Assembly (NCBI GenBank): GCA_022969175.1
Contig: JALJPB010000029.1
Location: 1-46,745 of the forward strand
Length of the DNA stretch: 46,745 nt
Direction of reading: 5' to 3'
Source: Colwellia sp.
GTDB lineage: Bacteria > Pseudomonadota > Gammaproteobacteria > Enterobacterales > Alteromonadaceae
Below are positions 15,152 to 24,140 of this stretch, one piece after another. The notes under the pieces are model-generated. The model worked only from the letters and a program-made list of their open reading frames with translations. It was not told the origin of the DNA and made no database searches. The translations under genes were made by a program, and so were the position numbers. Positions within the stretch are counted from its first letter, which is position 1. Every line of letters begins with the position of its first letter.

Positions 15152-17869
15152 ATGAACAAGCAAAAATACCCAAACAAACAAGAAAATAAAACTAGCGGGA
15201 AAGACTTTAGTTTGACCCGTTTATCAATGGCAATATTAACCAGTATTGTCAGCTTTACCAGCCTTGAAACATTCGCTGAAGAAAGTTTTATTGGTGATGA
15301 AGAACAAGTAATGGAAGAAGTGGTGGTAAAAGCTAGTCGCCTTAAGGGCACGGCAAGTGCCGTGATTGAAGAGCGTAAAAACCAAGCTTTTATTGCCGAC
15401 ATATTAGGCGCAGAACAAATAGCCAGAACTGGTGACAGTGATGCAGCTGGCGCATTACGTCGAATGACAGGATTAACCCTCGTTGATGGTAAATTTATCT
15501 ATGTACGTGGTTTAGGTGAGCGTTATTCAAGTACCCAACTCAATGGCGCCGCCGTGCCAAGCCCAGATCCTACAAGAACGGTTATTCCTCTGGATTTATT
15601 TCCTTCGACGATTATCGAATCTCTATCGGTTCAAAAATCCTACTCACCTTCAATGCCTGCTCATTTTGGTGGCGGTAATGTTGATATTCGATTGAAGACC
15701 ATACCGAATGAGTTTGTTTTTAATGTTTCAGCTAATATTGGTAGCAATACTAATAATATTGATGAAGGTTTTACCTACAACGGTGGTGATAACGATTGGT
15801 ATGGTAAAGATGATGGCACTCGTGCAGCTCCTATGGCACTAAAGCAGTTATGGCAGACCCATACCCCGTTGAATGAATTATCACAGCAAGATAATCGTGA
15901 AATTGCGGCGCAATTAAACCGTGATTATGACCCTTATAAAGATACTGTAGCACCGACAACGGGTGTAGATATCAGCCTAGGTGATAGTTTTGAGCAGGGT
16001 GATTTCAAGTTTGGTTACTTAACCGCATTGTCATATGATAATGAATGGCTTGTTTCACAACAATATGAAGGCCAAGATTATGTTAATCAAGGGGATGGTA
16101 TATGGTCTCTAGTCCGTGGTTTTGATGATGTACAAGTTACCGAACATTCAGTACGTTTAGCGGGTATGTTTAACTTTGGTGTTGAATATTTACGTAACCA
16201 CCGTGTTGATTTTAGCTCTACCTACTTAAGCGATACCAGAGATGAAATCAAAGATAAATTAGGCAATACCAACAATGTATTAATTAGTGATGGTCTACGG
16301 GTTCGTGACAGCGAAGTTAATTATGAAGAGCGAGAAATGATTGCCAATCAACTACGCGGTACACACAACTTTCCTCAATTATTTAATATTGGACTTGACT
16401 GGAAATACTCTCACGCTACCTCAAACCGTTATGCACCGGGTAACATTACCACACGTTATATTATTGCTGATGGCTCTGGCGATGGAATAGAAGATGGCGA
16501 GTTTGATTTAATCAATGAAAGTTCACTGCGTAAAGCAACAACCGCTTCTCGTTACAGTTTTCAAGATTTGAACGACAAAGTTGAAAATTACGGTTTTAAT
16601 GCCTCAATTCCTTTAACCTTTGACAATAGCGATGTAGAGATAAAAGTGGGGGCTGATTTTATTGAAAAGTCACGTGACTCTTTTGCTCGCCGAATTGATA
16701 TTAATACCTTAGCTTTTGATAAAATCGATTTATCGGGTCATCAAATGAATAACATACTAACCGATGAGGTGATGCTTAATCATGCCCTTAATGGCAATGA
16801 ACTGATTATTCGAGATACCTCTATTGCTGGCGATGACTATTACTCAGCTCAATTAATTGACGCCTACTACGTAGAAGCCGATGTGATGTTTGCTCAAAGC
16901 TGGCGAGTAACCGGTGGCGTTCGTTGGGAAGGTTATCGTCAAGTGGTGGCACCGCTTGATCCCGCTACTGGTCAGTTTGACCTACCGGCACAGCCAAGTG
17001 TCGAAGATTTAGACAAACTGGTTTATAAACAAGATGATTTTTTCCCCGCGCTAGCGCTTACTTATATGATGAGTGAACAAATACAGTTTCGTGCTTCAGT
17101 GTCACAAACTACTATTCGTCCTGATATTCGAGAAGTCGCACCGGCGACCTATATAGATCCCCTAACTGGTTTTCCTATCGGTGGTACTCCTAGTGTAGAA
17201 AGTACTGACATTATTAACTACGACTTACGTTGGGAGTGGTACTTAGCAACGGGTGAAAATTTCTCTGTTGGCCTGTTCTACAAAGATATGGATAAACCGA
17301 TTGAAGCCGTTCAGTCGCCTTCGCAAGATGGCCCGCCACTTATCCGTATTGCTAATGCAGAAAATGGTGAGGTCTATGGTGTAGAGTTCGAATTTTTAAA
17401 AGATGTCACCTTTTTGGGCTCCTTTGGTGAAGACTTTTTCTTGTCGGGTAACTTAACGTTAAGTGATTCAGAAATAAATATTGATACCCAAAGCGTGGTT
17501 GATCAAACGGGGGTTTCAACCACTATTACTAATCCTACACGCCGTATGACGGGACATTCAAAATATGTCGTAAATCTAAATGTTGGTTATGATGCGCCTA
17601 ATGGCAACCATTCAGCAACACTAGCGTATAACGTCTTTGGTGATCGTATTATTATCCCTGGCATTGACGGCAAGGATGATGCGTATGAGCAGCCTTTCCA
17701 TTCATTGGATTTTGTTTATACCTATTACCCAACATACTCATCAACCATTAAAGTTAAGTTGAAGAACCTACTCGATCAGGAAAAACGTATTGAGTTTGAT
17801 GATACGCTTCTGCGTAGTGAAACTCGAGGTGTTGGTTTTGAAGTTGCGCTAAAATGGAGCTTTGAATAA
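15152..17869 (+). CDS. TonB-dependent outer-membrane receptor
   Basis: The precursor has a long basic signal region, a TonB-box-like QVMEEVVVKAS near residue 50, and a plug domain (about 60-190) with IARTGDSDAAGALRRMTGL, then YVRGLGERYSSTQLNGAAVP and the ESLSVQKSYSPSMPAHFGGG core. The remaining roughly 700 residues are the 22-strand barrel, ending in the aromatic ALKWSFE. At about 905 residues it fits large-substrate receptors. I prefer ATG 15152, because GAGG just upstream is a well-placed ribosome binding site and the ATG at 15140 has none. It sits downstream of a large lipoprotein and probably works with it. Confidence 0.9.
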   Translation: MNKQKYPNKQENKTSGKDFSLTRLSMAILTSIVSFTSLETFAEESFIGDEEQVMEEVVVKASRLKGTASAVIEERKNQAFIADILGAEQIARTGDSDAAGALRRMTGLTLVDGKFIYVRGLGERYSSTQLNGAAVPSPDPTRTVIPLDLFPSTIIESLSVQKSYSPSMPAHFGGGNVDIRLKTIPNEFVFNVSANIGSNTNNIDEGFTYNGGDNDWYGKDDGTRAAPMALKQLWQTHTPLNELSQQDNREIAAQLNRDYDPYKDTVAPTTGVDISLGDSFEQGDFKFGYLTALSYDNEWLVSQQYEGQDYVNQGDGIWSLVRGFDDVQVTEHSVRLAGMFNFGVEYLRNHRVDFSSTYLSDTRDEIKDKLGNTNNVLISDGLRVRDSEVNYEEREMIANQLRGTHNFPQLFNIGLDWKYSHATSNRYAPGNITTRYIIADGSGDGIEDGEFDLINESSLRKATTASRYSFQDLNDKVENYGFNASIPLTFDNSDVEIKVGADFIEKSRDSFARRIDINTLAFDKIDLSGHQMNNILTDEVMLNHALNGNELIIRDTSIAGDDYYSAQLIDAYYVEADVMFAQSWRVTGGVRWEGYRQVVAPLDPATGQFDLPAQPSVEDLDKLVYKQDDFFPALALTYMMSEQIQFRASVSQTTIRPDIREVAPATYIDPLTGFPIGGTPSVESTDIINYDLRWEWYLATGENFSVGLFYKDMDKPIEAVQSPSQDGPPLIRIANAENGEVYGVEFEFLKDVTFLGSFGEDFFLSGNLTLSDSEINIDTQSVVDQTGVSTTITNPTRRMTGHSKYVVNLNVGYDAPNGNHSATLAYNVFGDRIIIPGIDGKDDAYEQPFHSLDFVYTYYPTYSSTIKVKLKNLLDQEKRIEFDDTLLRSETRGVGFEVALKWSFE

Positions 17870-17912
17870 TAATTCACTTACAGGATGAATTATTCTCTTA
17901 CACAAACAGCAT

Positions 17913-17949
17913 AAGCTAAAGGTTACTTACTGTGATCTTTAGCTTTTTC
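17913..17949 (+). terminator. Rho-independent terminator after the receptor
   Basis: A perfect 9-bp stem AAGCTAAAG / CTTTAGCTT is followed by TTTC. It lies 44 bases after the receptor stop codon and ends the lipoprotein-receptor unit. Confidence 0.7.
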
Positions 17950-18183
17950 TATTAACGATTGGTTACAAAATACGACTATATTTTTTAGCTATATACTAAC
18001 CAATAATGTTGTTATCTATAACAATTTTCTTTTAGGTATAATGTATGCAATTCCAAGGTTGGGTTAATAAAGCATTGCTTTTATTGTATATAAGCTTTTG
18101 TTGAAAGGGAGGGTACTCTCATTTGATTTTTATTTAGCGTTGGAATTTAACGTTATTAAATTTATCAATACAGGAGTTTTACC
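17950..18183. other. Non-coding spacer
   Basis: An AT-rich stretch separates the receptor terminator from the next gene. No coding sequence or convincing repeat was found; it probably holds the promoter of the DUF3718 gene, whose AGGAG site is at 18173-18177. Confidence 0.4.
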
Positions 18184-18501
18184 ATGAACATTAAAAAATT
18201 ATCAATCGCCACACTTTGTGCTTTTTCATTTGTTGCCTCAACCAATGCTATTGAAGTATCAGCAGCAGACAATTCAGTTTTTAGTGAACTGTGTGTTACC
18301 GCATCAGCGGGTAATCGAGCAGCCTTTAGCAAGGCAATTAAATCATCAGGATATTCCCCAGCTTTCATTGCTAAGCAAGTGCAATGTAACGGACAAAGCA
18401 TTCAGAAATTTATTGAAACTAATGGTAAAAATGCATCGTCGATGTTAGTGATGTTAGATCATAAAACTAATGGACAAACAATTGAATTAGCTAAAAAATA
18501 A
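18184..18501 (+). CDS. Secreted DUF3718-type protein
   Basis: A signal peptide (MNIKKLSIATLCAFSFVASTNA) precedes a roughly 80-residue mature domain with the pattern AADNSVFSELCVTASAGNR, IKSSGYSP, VQCNGQSIQKFIE. This matches what I recall of DUF3718, a family of small periplasmic proteins in Alteromonadales with two conserved cysteines likely joined in a disulfide. Function is unknown. A terminator follows at 18520-18559. Confidence 0.7.
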   Translation: MNIKKLSIATLCAFSFVASTNAIEVSAADNSVFSELCVTASAGNRAAFSKAIKSSGYSPAFIAKQVQCNGQSIQKFIETNGKNASSMLVMLDHKTNGQTIELAKK

Positions 18502-18519
18502 AGCAACTGGTAAAATAGC

Positions 18520-18559
18520 GTTATTGCTCTTTTGATTTTCAATTCGAAAGGGCAATAAC
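18520..18559 (+). terminator. Hairpin terminator
   Basis: GTTATTGCTCTTT pairs with AAAGGGCAATAAC (12 of 13 positions), with a 14-base loop. The run of U is weak, so this may instead be an mRNA stabiliser. Confidence 0.45.
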
Positions 18560-18604
18560 CTAATCCAAGTCATTGGAGTCACTTACTTTATTTAGGACAA
18601 TACT

Positions 18605-19258
18605 TTGCAAATATTATTGATCAGCGGCAGTCAAAGAAATCATTCAAAAAGTGCCGAGGTTGCTAAATTAATTCAACGTAACTTACTAGACCAGCAAGGC
18701 TCAGTTTCATCAGAAGTTGTTTCCTCAGAAATCCTAGAGTTATCTGCTTATCCTAGTTTGCTCGCTCATTATGGCAGTGATGCTGAAAATAATAATGATC
18801 TAGCAAAAGATAAAGATGAGGTTCTTGCAAAACTCTATGCTTGTGACGCGGTTGTCTTTATTGCGCCGGAGTGGGGAGGCATGATCCCTCCTGCATTGGT
18901 TAATTTACTTTTATTAACCGCAAATGGTTCTGCAAATGGTTTACCTTTAGGCCACAAACCGGCATTTGCCGTTGGCGTTTCAGCCTCTGGTGGCGGAAGT
19001 AATGCTATCTCTTTATTAAAAAGTTATGCAGCGAAAAATAGCCATTTAGTTTGGCTACCGCTACATGCCATTATTACGAATGTTGATTCTTTCTTGACTC
19101 ATCAATGGCAGCCTGAATGCCATAGCGATGACAGAATAGCTCAACTTCAATCTCGGTTAGCTGTTGGTATTAACAGTTTATTTGTCTATGCCAAGCAATT
19201 ATCTCCGGTTAGAGAGGAATTAGTCGCGTTATCTAAAGTGCATCCCTTCGGGCAATAA
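18605..19258 (+). CDS. NADPH-dependent FMN reductase family protein
   Basis: The flavodoxin-like fold begins LLISGSQRNHSKSAEVAKLI, the phosphate loop for FMN. APEWGGMIPPALVNLLLL (about residues 90-106) and KPAFAVGVSASGGGSNA (about 120-135) follow in the order found in NADPH-dependent FMN reductases. At 217 residues it is slightly longer than usual, with an extended C-terminal helix. The start is a TTG with AGGA 7 bases upstream. It reduces flavin or a quinone-like substrate; the partner is not visible. Confidence 0.8.
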   Translation: MQILLISGSQRNHSKSAEVAKLIQRNLLDQQGSVSSEVVSSEILELSAYPSLLAHYGSDAENNNDLAKDKDEVLAKLYACDAVVFIAPEWGGMIPPALVNLLLLTANGSANGLPLGHKPAFAVGVSASGGGSNAISLLKSYAAKNSHLVWLPLHAIITNVDSFLTHQWQPECHSDDRIAQLQSRLAVGINSLFVYAKQLSPVREELVALSKVHPFGQ

Positions 19259-19268
19259 ATTGTCTAAT

Positions 19269-19299
19269 AGTTGATTGTATTTTCGCAGTCAACTTTCTT
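19269..19299 (+). terminator. Hairpin terminator
   Basis: AGTTGATTG pairs with CAGTCAACT with one G-U pair, followed by TTCTT, just after the FMN reductase stop codon. Confidence 0.5.
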
Positions 19300-19409
19300 A
19301 ATCCCTTAATAATTTATGGAATCAATCGCTAAAGTATCTTTGTTTGCATGATATGTGGATCTTCGAATAAAGTGAGAATTCTCAGTTAGTTTTTTCTCAG
19401 CTGTAGTTC

Positions 19410-19502
19410 TACCAATTCCATTAAGTTATTGCTCAGTCGAGCGCCTTACCTTGATTTGTTTTCCTTACGCACAACAAGATCACAAGCTTAATAGAAATGG
19501 TA
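19410..19502. repeat. MITE-like element with 16-bp inverted ends
   Basis: The left end TACCAATTCCATTAAG and right end CTTAATAGAAATGGTA are inverted copies that match at 14 of 16 positions, 93 bp apart. Nothing inside codes. Similar short elements with CCAATTCC-type ends appear scattered in Alteromonadales as I recall, but copy number cannot be checked here. Confidence 0.55.
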
Positions 19503-19747
19503 TTGAACTGGGATAAATCGATTGAAAACATTACCTAAAACGCCTCTAGAAAACATACAAAACTTCATCATTCGTTAGAAAGTCAATAGGCAAAATGCGC
19601 TTGGCTAACGGCAAGGCAGTGTTTAAGAGGTTTATCGTGATACTTAGTTACTTAATATTTAGGCCTATTATTGTTCATCTACTTAAACTGCGTTATTAGG
19701 TTACAGCTTAGTGTACAAAGAAAAAGTCATACAAACGTCTGACCATA
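19503..19747. other. Non-coding, possibly decayed element
   Basis: No intact gene. The segment at about 19540-19650 has an imperfect inverted pair (CCTCTAGAAAACA and TGTTTAAGAGG), so it may be the outer part of the repeat beside it, or a decayed mobile fragment. Confidence 0.3.
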
Positions 19748-20548
19748 TTATTGACTAGTTTTATTGTTTAAAAAAATTTTAGATACACGGACAAATTCTT
19801 CTTTATTTTCAGCATCGTGACCACCATGACCAACATTGGGAATAATCCAAAGGTCAGAATTAGGCAGATACTTTCTTGAACGTATAACCTCTTCTAGTGG
19901 CACACCTTGGTCATTGTCACCGGCAACGATCAGGGCGTTTGTCTTAATTCTTTTTAGATCGTCATTACTAAGCCGAATCGAATAATTCTTAAATTGTTCA
20001 AACATAATGCGAACTTGCTGATCAGACTTATGAGCACCTTTTATCCAAGGGTAATCTTTAGCGATTTCATAAGTAAATGATTTTTCTATTTCAGGGTAAT
20101 CTTTAATGGACCAACTGCCCAAAGAACCAATTGTAACCATAGAGTCTATGACCAATGGGTTAATTAATGCGAGTTGATAAAGTACATCACCACCGTAGCT
20201 AAAACCGAGTGCATTGATTTTATCTAGCTTCAAATGTTGGATTAAGGTATTTAAATCTTCTGCAACCTTCTTAATCGACAATGTTTCAGTAAAGGCATCA
20301 GATTTACCATGTCCAGGTAAATCAACCAAGTAAACTTGATATTCATCAATATAGTCATTCACATGATCACGCCAAACTCCAGATGATTGGGTATAACCGT
20401 GAAGTAAAAACAAAGGCGTACCTTTGCCATAAACTTCGTAATAAATATTTTTTCCGTTAATAATGACTGTTTCTGCTTTTGTTGGTTGGTTAGCAAGGCA
20501 ATTTGATGACATTAATACTCCGATTAATATAATAAATTTTTTTAGCAT
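19748..20548 (-). CDS. Secreted alpha/beta hydrolase
   Basis: A signal peptide (MLKKFIILIGVLMSSNCLA) is followed by the fold's markers: LFLLHGYTQSSGVWRD (oxyanion-hole HG near residue 49), GFSYGG with the nucleophile Ser near residue 118, VAGDNDQGVP with the acid Asp, and NVGHGGH with the catalytic His near residue 241. At 266 residues it is a minimal-lid hydrolase. DLPGHGKS is also typical. The product is a periplasmic esterase or lipase-like enzyme of unknown substrate. It converges with the FMN reductase gene. Confidence 0.85.
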   Translation of the reverse strand: MLKKFIILIGVLMSSNCLANQPTKAETVIINGKNIYYEVYGKGTPLFLLHGYTQSSGVWRDHVNDYIDEYQVYLVDLPGHGKSDAFTETLSIKKVAEDLNTLIQHLKLDKINALGFSYGGDVLYQLALINPLVIDSMVTIGSLGSWSIKDYPEIEKSFTYEIAKDYPWIKGAHKSDQQVRIMFEQFKNYSIRLSNDDLKRIKTNALIVAGDNDQGVPLEEVIRSRKYLPNSDLWIIPNVGHGGHDAENKEEFVRVSKIFLNNKTSQ

Positions 20549-20666
20549 AAGATTAAGTACTTCTTTGTCTATTAGTTTGATTTAAGATTTATGTAGCAAA
20601 TATAAAGTTGTGTTGTTCAAGGGGCACGGTAAATGGTTTCACTATCAGTATGCCTCTAGAATAGTG

Positions 20667-21575
20667 TTAGCGCGTAAATACGTCCTTCGTGCTTACCCAC
20701 TTTATAACCCAGTCATTAGCTGGCGCATTATGTGACCAGTGACCCGAAGCATAAAACAGGTACTGCCCATCGGGAGTGACATATGGGTTACCAAGATTTT
20801 TAGTGTTAATGTTATCTGATAGCCTTCTCGGGAGTTGCCAATCACCGTTGTCACGATATGAAATGTAAATTTCTAGAAAGTCATCGAACTTTTTTTCAAA
20901 AAGTAGATATGACTCGTCTAGCGCTACGAATGGGGTCAAGGTGTTTTGGTTTTCTCCGTTAGGAAATACTATTTTTTTAGCCTTTTGAAACACCCCCTCG
21001 AGCGGCTCGGTGATAAACAAGGCCATATCACTAAAATCAGGATTGTAGCTGTGAAAATACAGTCGGCCCGAACGAGTTAGTGATGGATGGGAGGTCGATT
21101 TACCATCCATTCCTGGTATGTTTATCCATTCTGCTTTGCTCCATCCGTCTGGCATCTTTTTACTTCGCCAAATATGCCAATTACTAGAATTTCCTTCTTT
21201 TGTAATTGGCCGAGTGGAACTGAAGTAAACCCACTGACCATCTTCAGTGAAATGAACACCATGTTCTAGATATGAAGAATTGAAGAAGGCCTCTTTTGGA
21301 GCTGTCCATTGATCACCTAATTTCCTTATGTACATCACAGTAAACTGACTGAAGCTTGCATTAGACAGTGTATAATAATACTCGTTCATATCTGGTGTAA
21401 AAACACCTGCATGAGCGAGTTGCTTATCGGGAGTTAACTCTGGCTTGAATAGTACCGGTGAATCGATTGGCGGGTATTCACCCAAATATTTTTCTTGCTC
21501 AGTATTCATTGTAGTATTGCACCCTAGTATCGCTGTTAAAAGAAACAGACCGATAGATTGTTGTATTGTTTTCAT
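20667..21575 (-). CDS. WD40-like (PD40) beta-propeller lipoprotein
   Basis: The N-terminal LTAILGCNTT is a lipobox, with cysteine near residue 19. Repeated blades follow: GVFTPDMNEYYYT, HFTEDGQWVYFSSTRP, SLTRSGRLYFHSYN, VALDESYLLFEKK and YVTPDGQYLFYASG. Each has the xFspDGxxxyF shape of PD40/TolB-type propellers, about five to six blades in 302 residues. The product is anchored in the envelope, with a scaffold or sensing role. GAGGT lies 11 bases before the start. It is divergent from the WYL regulator gene, which may control it. Confidence 0.8.
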   Translation of the reverse strand: MKTIQQSIGLFLLTAILGCNTTMNTEQEKYLGEYPPIDSPVLFKPELTPDKQLAHAGVFTPDMNEYYYTLSNASFSQFTVMYIRKLGDQWTAPKEAFFNSSYLEHGVHFTEDGQWVYFSSTRPITKEGNSSNWHIWRSKKMPDGWSKAEWINIPGMDGKSTSHPSLTRSGRLYFHSYNPDFSDMALFITEPLEGVFQKAKKIVFPNGENQNTLTPFVALDESYLLFEKKFDDFLEIYISYRDNGDWQLPRRLSDNINTKNLGNPYVTPDGQYLFYASGHWSHNAPANDWVIKWVSTKDVFTR

Positions 21576-21773
21576 AACGATAAATTACCTCATAAAGTAT
21601 GACCTTAGTTTGTCTAACAGTACTTGCCGTTAAGGAGAAGTATTCGAAGCGTTTTGGCATTTTGTATGCGGCACTTTCGTTATCATTCCAGCTCCATATT
21701 TACGTTTTTATCTGGCGAATTCTATTCTCAACAGTTATGATAAATTTAAATGTGACATTATAGGGCATATTAA

Positions 21774-22511
21774 ATGGGCCGAGGATCAACTATTGGAAAG
21801 CTCGAGCGACTGGATCAGTTAATAGGCAAGCTAAAAACTGGCGAAACATATACGGCAGCTACTTTGGCCGAAGAGCTTGGTGTGAGTTTGCGAACTATGA
21901 TGAGAGATCTAAAAACGCTAAGGGATAAGGGATATCCTATTGATGCTGACAAGGGCAGAGGTGGTGGTGTGAGGCTTTATCCACGGTGGGGGGTTGGTCG
22001 ACTAACCATGAACTATCGAGAGGTTATTGACTTGCTGCTTGCTCTGAATGTCTTGGAAAAACTGAATTCTCAATTGTTTTTAAACAATCTAGAATCCATT
22101 AAGAATAAGCTATACGCAAGCTTTCCTGACACTCAACGTCCTAAAATCCGTAAGATAAGAAATAGAATACTGATCGGTGAACTGGCACCTACAACAGTCA
22201 TACAGAATTATTCCACGACAGTTAACAATCAACAAAACGACACCATCCTAGAAAGTTTCTTCGATCAAAAATGTCTAGATATTCGCTATAAACAAAAAGA
22301 CGGCACCATTTCAGAACGGTTAATAGAAATTCACTTTCTATATTTAAATTGGCCAATCTGGTATTTGATATGTTTTGACCATCTGAGAAAGGAGCCGCGA
22401 ACGTTTCGAATTGACAGAATTCAAGTCGCTAATATTACTGGGGAGAAATTCCAAAGTAAGATTGTTAGCTTCTTTTCACCTGAACTTGAGAAATTTTCAT
22501 CTCGCCTTTGA
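21774..22511 (+). CDS. WYL-domain HTH transcriptional regulator
   Basis: The N-terminus (residues 9-70) is a winged helix-turn-helix of the DeoR/HTH_11 kind: LDQLIGKLKTGETYTAATLAEELGVSLRTMMRDLKTL. RGGGVRLYPRW marks the wing. The C-terminal half has the WYL-like region FLYLNWPIWYLICFDHLRKEPRTFRIDRIQ. At 245 residues it lacks the long C-terminal extension of some family members. WYL domains can bind small ligands or nucleic acid. It is divergent from the beta-propeller gene. Confidence 0.85.
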   Translation: MGRGSTIGKLERLDQLIGKLKTGETYTAATLAEELGVSLRTMMRDLKTLRDKGYPIDADKGRGGGVRLYPRWGVGRLTMNYREVIDLLLALNVLEKLNSQLFLNNLESIKNKLYASFPDTQRPKIRKIRNRILIGELAPTTVIQNYSTTVNNQQNDTILESFFDQKCLDIRYKQKDGTISERLIEIHFLYLNWPIWYLICFDHLRKEPRTFRIDRIQVANITGEKFQSKIVSFFSPELEKFSSRL

Positions 22512-23003
22512 TATTTATAGATAATGGGAGGCATAGCGCTCATGTAAAAGCCCTGTGAATGTGGTGGCCTAGTGATAATGGCCAATAATTTATTCGTATT
22601 TATTTGACCATGTGAATAATAAATGCAAAATTTAGAGTGAAAAGCTAAGGAGGTAAGAGTCACAAAGCGTGATAGATCAAAGAATATTTCAATGGCTACT
22701 TAGGTTAATTGTTAACGTTAATACCCGAATATCAATGGCGGTAATGAGCTTGCAGGAGTCAGAACATCACCAAAGCCGATTGAACATAACCGCACGGGCT
22801 CCTGCGCTACCAAAGCGGTCGTTCATATAATTTATTGGAATGTTTTCAAAGTGCTTTAGCTGACGTAAGTAACTGAAAAGCTTAATGTCTGCTAGAGCGA
22901 GGTATAGTCATTCAAGTATTAAGGAGTAAGGCTCACTTGGGGCGCATTACAGACATTAGCTACAAATTTTTTGCCATATATTTTCTATGAATTATTACAT
23001 ATT
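22512..23003. other. Non-coding spacer with structured segment
   Basis: A segment at about 22734-22824 forms an imperfect 90-base inverted repeat (GCAGGAG / CTCCTGC core, flanked by GGCGGTAATGAGC and GCTACCAAAGCGGTC). A 53-codon reading frame (GTG 22669 to TAA 22830) crosses it, but the ribosome binding site is 15 bases away and the product has no recognisable fold. I therefore treat it as non-coding. The rest is AT-rich. Confidence 0.4.
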
Positions 23004-23025
23004 GTTACTAAGACGTCTTAGTAAC
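23004..23025. promoter_or_regulatory. Perfect 22-bp palindromic operator O1
   Basis: The site is GTTACTAAGAC joined to its exact reverse complement, GTCTTAGTAAC. A perfect 22-bp palindrome with no loop is typical of a dimeric repressor operator (TetR, MarR or LysR-type). It is the first of three related sites before the beta-lactamase-fold gene. Confidence 0.75.
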
Positions 23026-23109
23026 ACACAATCAATTATAAATATGACCAACAGAAATCACCTAACCACCTGAATTTAATCCGCTTTATTTAGTGTTTGG
23101 TGAGAGGTA

Positions 23110-23131
23110 GTTACTAAGACCTCTAAGTAAC
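23110..23131. promoter_or_regulatory. Near-palindromic operator O2
   Basis: This is the same half-site GTTACTAAGAC followed by CTCTAAGTAAC, which differs from the perfect second half at two positions. Its start lies 106 bp after the start of O1, close to ten helical turns. Confidence 0.65.
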
Positions 23132-23225
23132 CTTTTAAATTTGTATTATATTTAGTGTTAATTGTTTCTAATGTATTGAAAATATGGGATATTGATGTAA
23201 ATTAAATGTTACTTATGGTACGAAG

Positions 23226-23247
23226 GTTACTAAGACGTATCCATAAT
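23226..23247. promoter_or_regulatory. Operator half-site O3
   Basis: GTTACTAAGACG is intact on the left, but the right half is degraded (TATCCATAAT). It starts 116 bp after O2 and 63 bp before the beta-lactamase-fold gene. Confidence 0.45.
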
Positions 23248-23288
23248 AAGCTGTAAGCAATCATCAATTGAATTAAGGAGTAACATTT

Positions 23289-24134
23289 ATGCTAAAAAGA
23301 GTTATTTTGATATTAGTTTTTTTATTTATATCTCATGAAGGTAAAGCGCTCGAAATTGATAATATTGAATTTGATGTAAACAAATTAAATGAACATGTTT
23401 ATATTTTAGCTCAGCCTTATGGCGAAACATTGATTAATTTTGGTGTAGTAGTCGGGAAGGACGGAGTTGTATTGATTTCATCTATGATGCTAGACCATGC
23501 GCCAACTATAGAAAAACTAATTAAGAACCTAACTGGTAGTAAAGTTAAATATGTTATCAATATTGATCCTGATAATTATCATCACCATGCCAATAAATAT
23601 TTTGCGTCAAAGGGAGCGATTATTGTTGGGCAAAATAACATAAAAAATAAAAATAAATTTGTAGATATCAGCTATGAAGATAAGGTTACTATTGACGTTG
23701 GCACTGAAGTGATTGACGTAGTACATACGTCAGCGAGAAATCCTGGGGACTCCGCGATTTATCTTAAAAATAGCAATATTGTCTTTTTAGGTGACTCGTA
23801 TAGAAATGATTGGATAGCATTCTCAAATACAAGCGGTTATAAAACGCATTTAGAAGCACTTAAACTCATTTTATCGCTTGGTAACAAAACCACCAAATAT
23901 GTTCCTGGCAACAGGAAGAGTGTGGTTTATAGTAACGTTCATGGTGTTGATAAGGCAATGAAGCTTCACTTAAATTTTGCTGAAACAGTAAAAGAACTTT
24001 CAATTAAGGGCCTTTCAGTAGACGCGATAACAAAAAACGGAAAAATACTTGAAATTGTAAAAAACTTGGAAAGATACAATGAGTTTAAAGGCTATCTAAA
24101 TGAACATGTTCAAGATGTAATTAATAGCATCTAA
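23289..24134 (+). CDS. Metallo-beta-lactamase-fold protein lacking most metal ligands
   Basis: A signal peptide (about residues 1-20) is followed by the MBL fold: NFGVVVGKDGVVLISSMMLDHA (residues 50-71), KYVINIDPDNYHHHANKYF (87-105), HTSARNPGDSAIYL (146-159), NIVFLGDSYRNDW (163-175) and KYVPGNRK (203-210). The usual HxHxDH reads DPDNYH, so the positions of His116, His118 and Asp120 are Asp93, Asp95 and Tyr97, while His121 is kept as His98. The second-metal His196 is Arg150 and His263 is Asn208, leaving only Asp169 (Asp221). It is probably a non-hydrolytic binding protein. AAGGAG precedes the start. An attC-like site follows and three operator sites lie upstream. Confidence 0.8.
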   Translation: MLKRVILILVFLFISHEGKALEIDNIEFDVNKLNEHVYILAQPYGETLINFGVVVGKDGVVLISSMMLDHAPTIEKLIKNLTGSKVKYVINIDPDNYHHHANKYFASKGAIIVGQNNIKNKNKFVDISYEDKVTIDVGTEVIDVVHTSARNPGDSAIYLKNSNIVFLGDSYRNDWIAFSNTSGYKTHLEALKLILSLGNKTTKYVPGNRKSVVYSNVHGVDKAMKLHLNFAETVKELSIKGLSVDAITKNGKILEIVKNLERYNEFKGYLNEHVQDVINSI

Positions 24135-24140
24135 ATAATT

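Noticed and set aside
22669-22830. 53-codon frame with AAGGAGG upstream
   Set aside because: The ribosome binding site is 15 bases from the GTG and the product has no recognisable fold; it runs through an inverted repeat, so it is more likely non-coding.
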